From: Candidatus Altimarinota bacterium
GTDB taxonomy: Bacteria > Patescibacteriota > Gracilibacteria > UBA4473
NCBI GenBank assembly: GCA_905478675.1
Contig: CAJQJI010000070.1
Span: 1-10,842, forward strand
Reading direction: 5' to 3'
Length of the DNA stretch: 10,842 nucleotides
Below the pieces are notes generated by a model, which searched no databases, was not told the DNA's origin, and saw only the letters and a list, made by a program, of their open reading frames with translations. The position numbers were made by a program, and so were the translations under genes. This document shows, piece after piece, positions 6,724 to 10,842 of this stretch; position 1 is the first letter of the stretch, and each line of letters opens with the position of its first letter.

Positions 6724-7890
6724 TTAAGTCCAATAAAAGAGAATCGGAAACTGAACAGTATAAACAAGCACTCCAATAATAGTACAGCCTAAAACCACAA
6801 GGCCTTCAAACCATTCTTTTTTAGGATAAAAACGAACAAAGTAGAACGAGAGCATCATTAACATTCCAAGCCCCCACACATACCATAGCAATGGAGACTG
6901 CAAGAAAAACAAGGTTTGATCAACCTGAATTTCAAAAAAATAGAGTGCGTACACAAAAAGTAAAAAAACCGAACAAAGCGCGCCAAGACACGTAAAGAAT
7001 AGATAGAATACATTGGTAAGTTTCTCAAAAGGTTTTAAATCTTTCACACTATCACGAAGCACTCCTGCATCTAGCTTCGAAAGTTTTACTTGTAAATCAA
7101 TCAACCCTTTACTAATGGCTTTATCAAAGTTGGTTCCAATCGCTTGAAACTGACTTCGCCGCCGCTCCATCTCCTCTTTTAACTCCGACGGAATATTGGC
7201 ATCTTTTAAAAAGATTTCATCACTTGAAATTTGTTCCAATAAACGCTGCGTTAAACTTCTTAAATGAGCGACAGAATTAGAATGCTTCAAACGCATTAAC
7301 AAACTAATACGCTCCTCAATTTCTCGTTTTTTATGACCATCAATAAACTCCGCATTTTCTTCAAGCAAAGGTACCACTTCACTTAAAACCGCATCAATTT
7401 TTTCAACAATAAAACGTCGCTCTTCTTCATTCGCATCTACCGCCTCTTGCACTTCGTTGCTTTGATCACTGTGTTTCTTCTTTTTTTCTTTTTTCTTTTG
7501 AATTTTTAGCTCTACCTGCAAACGATCTTCTAATTCTGAAGGCAAGCCCTCCGTTCTAATTTTTTCTTTAACCGTTGGGGCAGACGCACTATCAACTAAA
7601 TAGTTAACATCTAGCTTATATTCAAGTCGCAGTTTCTTGAAAGCTTCATAAAGTTCAACGGCCTCAATCGTCCCCTGAACCTTTTTTTTCAACTTATTAG
7701 TCGCCTCAAATTGATACACCCGCATCCCCTGCACCATAGTATCAATCTCTTCTGTTGGCTCTTCTAACGTCAAAATAGACAACCCTCCAGCGCTCAGTTT
7801 TTCACGAGCCACCTTAATAGATTCAGCACTTACGTAACCAGAGATCTGCTTACCTTCTGCCGTAACAGCCTGAAAGAAATACTTATGCAT
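6724..7890 (-). CDS. Membrane-anchored coiled-coil protein with two tandem GspF/PilC-N-like domains
   Basis: Residues 1-45 (start MHKYFFQAVTAEGK, then GYVSAESI and AREKLSAGGLSIL) resemble the short N-terminal domain found in GspF/PilC inner-membrane proteins of type II secretion and type IV pili (pattern Y-F-A, GK, G-A, KL, GL). Residues 56-101 repeat the pattern (MRVYQFEATNKLKKK, QGTIEAVELYEAFKKL), so the domain appears duplicated. A Lys/Glu-rich charged linker (about 128-160) and helical, probably coiled-coil sequence follow to about 290. Three membrane segments close the protein (about 293-319, 334-354 and 360-386). The usual GspF membrane domain with its repeated cytoplasmic helical bundles is not evident, so this is not a standard PilC. 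A role in pilus or secretion-machine assembly is inference. The ATG at 7890 is fixed by an extended -10 promoter seven bases upstream. Confidence 0.8.
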   Translation of the reverse strand: MHKYFFQAVTAEGKQISGYVSAESIKVAREKLSAGGLSILTLEEPTEEIDTMVQGMRVYQFEATNKLKKKVQGTIEAVELYEAFKKLRLEYKLDVNYLVDSASAPTVKEKIRTEGLPSELEDRLQVELKIQKKKEKKKKHSDQSNEVQEAVDANEEERRFIVEKIDAVLSEVVPLLEENAEFIDGHKKREIEERISLLMRLKHSNSVAHLRSLTQRLLEQISSDEIFLKDANIPSELKEEMERRRSQFQAIGTNFDKAISKGLIDLQVKLSKLDAGVLRDSVKDLKPFEKLTNVFYLFFTCLGALCSVFLLFVYALYFFEIQVDQTLFFLQSPLLWYVWGLGMLMMLSFYFVRFYPKKEWFEGLVVLGCTIIGVLVYTVQFPILFYWT

Positions 7891-7897
7891 TCTCGTG

Positions 7898-7906
7898 ATT
7901 ATACCA
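7898..7906 (-). promoter_or_regulatory. Extended -10 promoter of the PilC-N-like gene, leaderless
   Basis: On the minus strand TGG-TATAAT (TGN at 7904-7906, perfect TATAAT at 7898-7903) is followed by exactly seven bases and then the ATG. An extended -10 needs little or no -35, and none is obvious. The predicted transcription start coincides with the start codon. Confidence 0.7.
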
Positions 7907-7959
7907 CATTTAAAAGCTTTTTACTATACGCAGATTTGCTTTTTTACTTATGGCGGATG

Positions 7960-7987
7960 TAGACAAAACGAGACAAAAGTGTATAAT
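7960..7987 (+). promoter_or_regulatory. Upstream promoter of the 111-aa gene, overlapping a direct repeat
   Basis: TAGACA (7960-7965), a 16-nt spacer and a perfect TATAAT (7982-7987) form a good promoter. AGACAAAA occurs twice, at 7961-7968 and 7971-7978, ten bases apart, which is one helical turn. The first copy overlaps the -35 box. Such spacing suits a dimeric regulator, but no regulator is known here. The leader to the ATG at 8043 would be about 50 nt. Confidence 0.5.
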
Positions 7988-8008
7988 AAAACATAAGGCA
8001 ACTTACCT

Positions 8009-8034
8009 TTGACACTAAAATGTAAGTTTATAAA
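8009..8034 (+). promoter_or_regulatory. Downstream promoter of the 111-aa gene, near-leaderless
   Basis: A perfect TTGACA (8009-8014) precedes TATAAA (8029-8034), which ends eight bases before the ATG. The 14-nt spacer is short; reading TAAAAC (8031-8036) as the -10 gives 16 nt but a poorer box. Its position fits the short-leader pattern of the window. Confidence 0.45.
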
Positions 8035-8042
8035 ACAATTTT

Positions 8043-8378
8043 ATGGAACTCAGTGTACACCCCGATTCAGCTCAAACGATTAAAAATCTTGCCAGCAAGG
8101 AAGATCAAAAATTCAGAGAGATAGAGTTACGAGGCTATATAAATACAAATCATCCAAAGTTAGCCGAAGATGAAATTTTGTTTGGCTCCAGCGTTCTTAA
8201 AATTAAGGAATTGACCCAAAAAACAAAAGAGGCTCTTAATAAAATACTGCAGGCTGAGCCAGATCACTTTAAACGAAAAGGCCATCTTTCCAGTAATATG
8301 AACGCCACGGCTGCGACATTGACTATTCCGCAGATAAAGCCGCACCAACTAGGTCACGAAACAATGGATGTGGTTTAA
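8043..8378 (+). CDS. Hypothetical protein, 111 aa, orphan
   Basis: I do not recognise this small protein. It is hydrophilic with no signal peptide or membrane segment. Residues about 38-72 (KLAEDEILF through TKEALNKILQ) look helical; the C-terminal third is His-, Pro- and Thr-containing and probably less ordered. Support for a real gene comes mainly from two promoter-like sequences directly upstream, the nearer with TTGACA and a -10 box eight bases before the ATG. No Shine-Dalgarno is present. Its last 56 nt overlap the end of pyrG on the other strand, which constrains both reading frames and makes the C-terminus the least certain part. It is divergent from the PilC-N-like gene, with a 152-nt gap between them. 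Confidence 0.55.
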   Translation: MELSVHPDSAQTIKNLASKEDQKFREIELRGYINTNHPKLAEDEILFGSSVLKIKELTQKTKEALNKILQAEPDHFKRKGHLSSNMNATAATLTIPQIKPHQLGHETMDVV

Positions 8379-9930
8379 ATGGTCGGCTAATCAATTCTGG
8401 ATGAAACTGCGCGGCAATCATGTATGGATGCGCTTTATTCTCGACAATTTCTACTAATTTAGATTTCGGATGTCGTCCTGAAATAACAAAATCTGAGTTA
8501 TCAAAATGACTCAAAAAGTCATCATTAAACTCGTATCGATGCCGATGACGTTCTGAAATTAAGTCTTTTCCATAAACTTTATGCGCCAAAGTCCCCGGTT
8601 CAATTTTACAATCATAAACCCCTAAACGCATCGTCCCCCCTTTCCGTTTAATATGCTTTTGTTCCGGAATAAAGTGAATCACATGATTCTTACTTTTACT
8701 CTCTTCATCAAACTCTTCACTGGTGGCATCTTTAAGACCTAATACATTTCTGGCAAACTCTATGGCCATAATTTGTGATCCTAAACAAAGCCCTAAATAA
8801 GGTTTATTATTTTCTCGGCAATATTTCGCCACCGCAATTTTGCCTTCAATCCCTCGATTTCCAAACCCTCCTGGCACAACTACGGCTGCCACAGACTCAA
8901 GTTTAGCCATTTCTTCTTCATCTTTGGCTTCAATTTTTTCGGTATCAATCCATTCAATACGAACTTTTCTATCATGATAAAAACCAGCTGATTTACAGGC
9001 TTCAATGACGGATAAATAAGCATCATCAAGTTCATTATATTTCCCCGCTAAACCAATCGTCAGTTCTTTTTTCGCTTTCGTCATTTTAGCTACACCCTCT
9101 TCCCATTTCGTCAGATCAGGTTCTAAAGCGCCTAAATTTAATTTTTCCGCTAAAATACCACCGACGTTATGCTTTTCAAAACGAAGCGGAATTTCATAAA
9201 TAGATTTAACCGTTTCAGCCGGAATTACGTTCTCCGGTGGCACATCACAAAAATAACCAACTTTTTTCAGTAAGGCTTTAGGAATTTTTACGTCCGCTCG
9301 GCAAAAAATCATATCAGGATGAATTCCTAGACGACGAAGTTCTCGCACTGATAATTGTGTTGGTTTCGTTTTCAGTTCACCAGAAGCGGCCAAATACGGT
9401 AATAACGTTAGATGGAGTGACACCAAGTCATCCTTATACTTATTCTTCATTTGACGAATCACTTCAATAAACGGTTCCCCTTCAATATCCCCCACCGTAC
9501 CACCAATTTCTACCACTAGCACATCCACGCCCATTTTTTTGGCCGCTTGTTCTACTTTTTGCATAATTTTACCCGTAATATGAGGCACTACTTGAATCGT
9601 TCCCCCCAGATATTTTCCGTCTCGTTCTTCTTCTAAAACTTCACTATAAACTCGTCCGGTTGTGACCGTACAAACCCCACTTAACGGGGCATCAATAAAA
9701 CGTTCGTAATGACCTAAATCTAAATCGGTTTCACTGCCATCTTCTAATACAAACACTTCCCCGTGTTGAAAAGGACTCATCGTTCCAGGGTCTACATTTA
9801 AGTATGGATCCAATTTCATAATCGCAACTTTTAAACCCGCTGATTTTAAAATGGCCGCCACACTTGAGGCCACAATCCCCTTTCCAAGTGAACTACAAAC
9901 CCCTCCCGTAACAAAGATAAATTTAGACAT
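8323..9930 (-). CDS. pyrG: CTP synthase
   Basis: PyrG makes CTP from UTP, ATP and glutamine, the last step of pyrimidine nucleotide synthesis. The 535 residues match the family in length and layout. The N-terminal synthase domain has the P-loop GGVCSSLGKGI (9-19), LDPYLNVDPGTMSPFQHGEVFV (40-61), DLDLGHYERF (69-78) and VVEIGGTVGDIEGEPF (139-154). The C-terminal glutaminase domain has PGGFGNRG (353-360), the nucleophile Cys382 in LGLCLGSQ, and the His510/Glu512 pair in AAQFHPEL. Ser384-385 context (CLGSQ instead of the common CLGMQ) is a mild variation. This is the only gene here ending in TAG. It is downstream of ruvB on the same strand but separated by a terminator-like hairpin, so it should have its own promoter; none is convincing in the AT-rich stretch at 9931-9978. 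Its end overlaps the convergent 111-aa gene by 56 nt. Confidence 0.98.
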   Translation of the reverse strand: MSKFIFVTGGVCSSLGKGIVASSVAAILKSAGLKVAIMKLDPYLNVDPGTMSPFQHGEVFVLEDGSETDLDLGHYERFIDAPLSGVCTVTTGRVYSEVLEEERDGKYLGGTIQVVPHITGKIMQKVEQAAKKMGVDVLVVEIGGTVGDIEGEPFIEVIRQMKNKYKDDLVSLHLTLLPYLAASGELKTKPTQLSVRELRRLGIHPDMIFCRADVKIPKALLKKVGYFCDVPPENVIPAETVKSIYEIPLRFEKHNVGGILAEKLNLGALEPDLTKWEEGVAKMTKAKKELTIGLAGKYNELDDAYLSVIEACKSAGFYHDRKVRIEWIDTEKIEAKDEEEMAKLESVAAVVVPGGFGNRGIEGKIAVAKYCRENNKPYLGLCLGSQIMAIEFARNVLGLKDATSEEFDEESKSKNHVIHFIPEQKHIKRKGGTMRLGVYDCKIEPGTLAHKVYGKDLISERHRHRYEFNDDFLSHFDNSDFVISGRHPKSKLVEIVENKAHPYMIAAQFHPELISRPFKPHPLFRDLVGAALSAE

Positions 9931-9978
9931 AGATTAAATAAAAAAACTTTTGCAAGTGCAGAACCAAAGCAAAAATCT

Positions 9979-10009
9979 AAAAAAAAATCCGCAGTGCTCT
10001 ACGGGATTT
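9979..10009 (-). terminator. Probable rho-independent terminator after ruvB
   Basis: On the minus strand AAATCCCG (10002-10009) pairs with CGGATTT (9985-9991) with one bulged C and a 10-nt loop, and the stem runs into T residues (nine in a row, 9979-9987). Seven paired bases and a bulge make it moderate in strength. It lies 87 nt after the ruvB stop and 48 nt before the pyrG start. Confidence 0.6.
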
Positions 10010-10062
10010 GAGTGTATCATGGATTTTCAAGGACGCAAAGATTTTACAATTTATTTTCCCGT

Positions 10063-10088
10063 TCTAAGCCGCAAATGTTTTGCTTAGA
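10063..10088. repeat. Hairpin-forming inverted repeat just after ruvB
   Basis: TCTAAGC (10063-10069) is repeated inverted as GCTTAGA (10082-10088), with a 12-nt loop. An alternative inner pairing GCAAA (10071-10075) with TTTGC (10079-10083) shares the right arm. It begins eight bases after the ruvB stop in the minus-strand transcript. No T-run follows it, so it may protect the mRNA 3' end or have no role. Confidence 0.4.
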
Positions 10089-10095
10089 CTAAGAT

Positions 10096-10842
10096 TTAAA
10101 TCATCCCTCCGCCGTTGGAAAGCCCCAAATGGGAAAACGCGGCCTCCGTCGCTTGGCGCCCTCTTGGTGTTTTTTGCACTAACCCTTCCCGAATTAGAAA
10201 CGGTTCAATCACGTCTTCAATCGTCGCTTCGTCTTCTCCAATCGCCGCCGCTAAAGTTGAAAGTCCGGCCGGACCGCCACTAAATTTTTCACATAAGGTT
10301 TTTAAATATTCTTGATCTGCAAAATCTAAACCTCGGGCATCAACCGATAAGTTTTTCAAACTTTCTTCTACCACCTTTTTCGTAATTTCGCCTTCATGCA
10401 CCACTTCGGCAAAGTCTCGCATACGACGCAGTAAACGATTCGCAATCCGCGGGGTTCGACGACAACATTTAGCTAACTGCTCCGTCGCGGCGGGGTCTTT
10501 TTTAATTTCTAAAATATCAGCCGATCGGTTAATGATTTGGCCAATTTCATCGTCTTCATAAAAACGAAGTTTCTCAATGTGCCCAAATCGGTCTCGCAAC
10601 GGGTTCGACAGTTTAGAAAACTGGGTCGTCGCCCCCACCAACGTAAACCGAGGCACATTTAAACGCATCGTCCGAGCACTTGGTCCTTTTCCAATCACCA
10701 AATCAATCGCAAAGTCTTCCATGGCCGTGTATAAAATTTCTTCCACCGGCATGCGCAGGCGATGAATTTCATCGATAAACAAAAAATCCCCTTCTTGCAG
10801 GTTTGATAGAATCGACGCTAAATCTCCCGGTTTTTCTAGTGC
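10096..10842 (-). CDS. ruvB: Holliday junction branch-migration helicase RuvB, C-terminal part (cut by window edge)
   Basis: RuvB is the AAA+ motor that, with RuvA, drives branch migration of Holliday junctions in recombination and repair. The reading frame is open to the last base of the window, starting with ALEKPGDLASILSNL, so the N-terminus with Walker A lies outside. Present are the Walker B LFIDEIHRL, sensor 1 LVGATT, the arginine finger in SNPLRDRFG, sensor 2 TPRIANRLLRRMRDFAEV, and the winged-helix DNA-binding domain with FSGGPAGLSTLAAAIGED, TIEDVIEPFLI and TPRGRQATEAAFSHLGL. The visible 248 residues agree with the family's C-terminal three quarters. The TTG at 10780-10782 falls inside Walker B and is not a start. 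A terminator-like hairpin follows before pyrG. Confidence 0.97.
   Translation of the reverse strand, partial: ALEKPGDLASILSNLQEGDFLFIDEIHRLRMPVEEILYTAMEDFAIDLVIGKGPSARTMRLNVPRFTLVGATTQFSKLSNPLRDRFGHIEKLRFYEDDEIGQIINRSADILEIKKDPAATEQLAKCCRRTPRIANRLLRRMRDFAEVVHEGEITKKVVEESLKNLSVDARGLDFADQEYLKTLCEKFSGGPAGLSTLAAAIGEDEATIEDVIEPFLIREGLVQKTPRGRQATEAAFSHLGLSNGGGMI

Noticed and set aside
9931..9978. Promoter for pyrG
   Set aside because: The stretch is AT-rich and several hexamers are half-matches (for example TTGCAA and TTTAAT on the minus strand), but none has acceptable spacing.
10096..10782. RuvB starting at TTG 10780-10782
   Set aside because: The TTG encodes the Leu of Walker B (LFIDEIH) and the frame stays open with RuvB sequence to the window edge; the gene is simply cut.
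1..10842. TGA reassigned to glycine, as in Gracilibacteria/SR1
   Set aside because: All conserved proteins read through without in-frame TGA and have normal glycine codons. The absence of TGA stops among ten genes is too small a sample to mean more.

Overview
The window looks like a piece of a compact, moderately AT-rich bacterial chromosome, most likely from the Candidate Phyla Radiation (Patescibacteria). That assignment is an inference. It rests on very tight packing with tail-to-tail gene overlaps, divergent forms of conserved genes, orphan proteins, and start codons without Shine-Dalgarno sequences. The standard code fits: every main reading frame is intact. Of the ten stops seen, nine are TAA, one is TAG and none is TGA. 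No rRNA, tRNA, CRISPR array, insertion sequence or phage gene was seen.

Layout. 1-498 (+) is the C-terminal end of NAD-dependent DNA ligase (ligA), with an in-frame TAA near the window edge. 484-1221 (-) is an orphan 245-residue protein. 1323-5128 (+) is a probable operon secD-secF-ung. 5277-5834 (+) encodes a small secreted protein rich in His, Tyr and Thr, closed by a strong terminator. 5881-6672 (-) is an Lgt-fold membrane protein that lacks the family's key residues. 6724-7890 (-) is a membrane-anchored coiled-coil protein with two tandem copies of a domain resembling the N-terminus of GspF/PilC. 8043-8378 (+) is an orphan 111-residue protein. 8323-9930 (-) is pyrG (CTP synthase). 10096-10842 (-) is the C-terminal part of ruvB, running off the window.

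The most striking feature is in SecD. Its extracytoplasmic region carries a complete parvulin-type peptidyl-prolyl isomerase domain (about residues 275-380), preceded by about 125 residues of acidic sequence with no obvious family. The export motor and a foldase therefore appear to be fused in one chain, at the place where translocated proteins emerge. The same protein has a close Cys pair on the outer face.

A second pattern covers the whole window. No gene start has a convincing Shine-Dalgarno sequence. At several starts a TATAAT-like -10 box lies only 7-10 nt before the ATG, in the clearest cases with a matching -35 or an extended -10. This points to leaderless mRNAs as a common mode of expression here.

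The envelope genes form a theme: the Sec export motor with built-in foldase, a secreted His-rich protein, an Lgt-like membrane protein, and a PilC-N-like membrane protein. The remaining recognisable genes belong to DNA maintenance (ligA, ung, ruvB) and nucleotide synthesis (pyrG).
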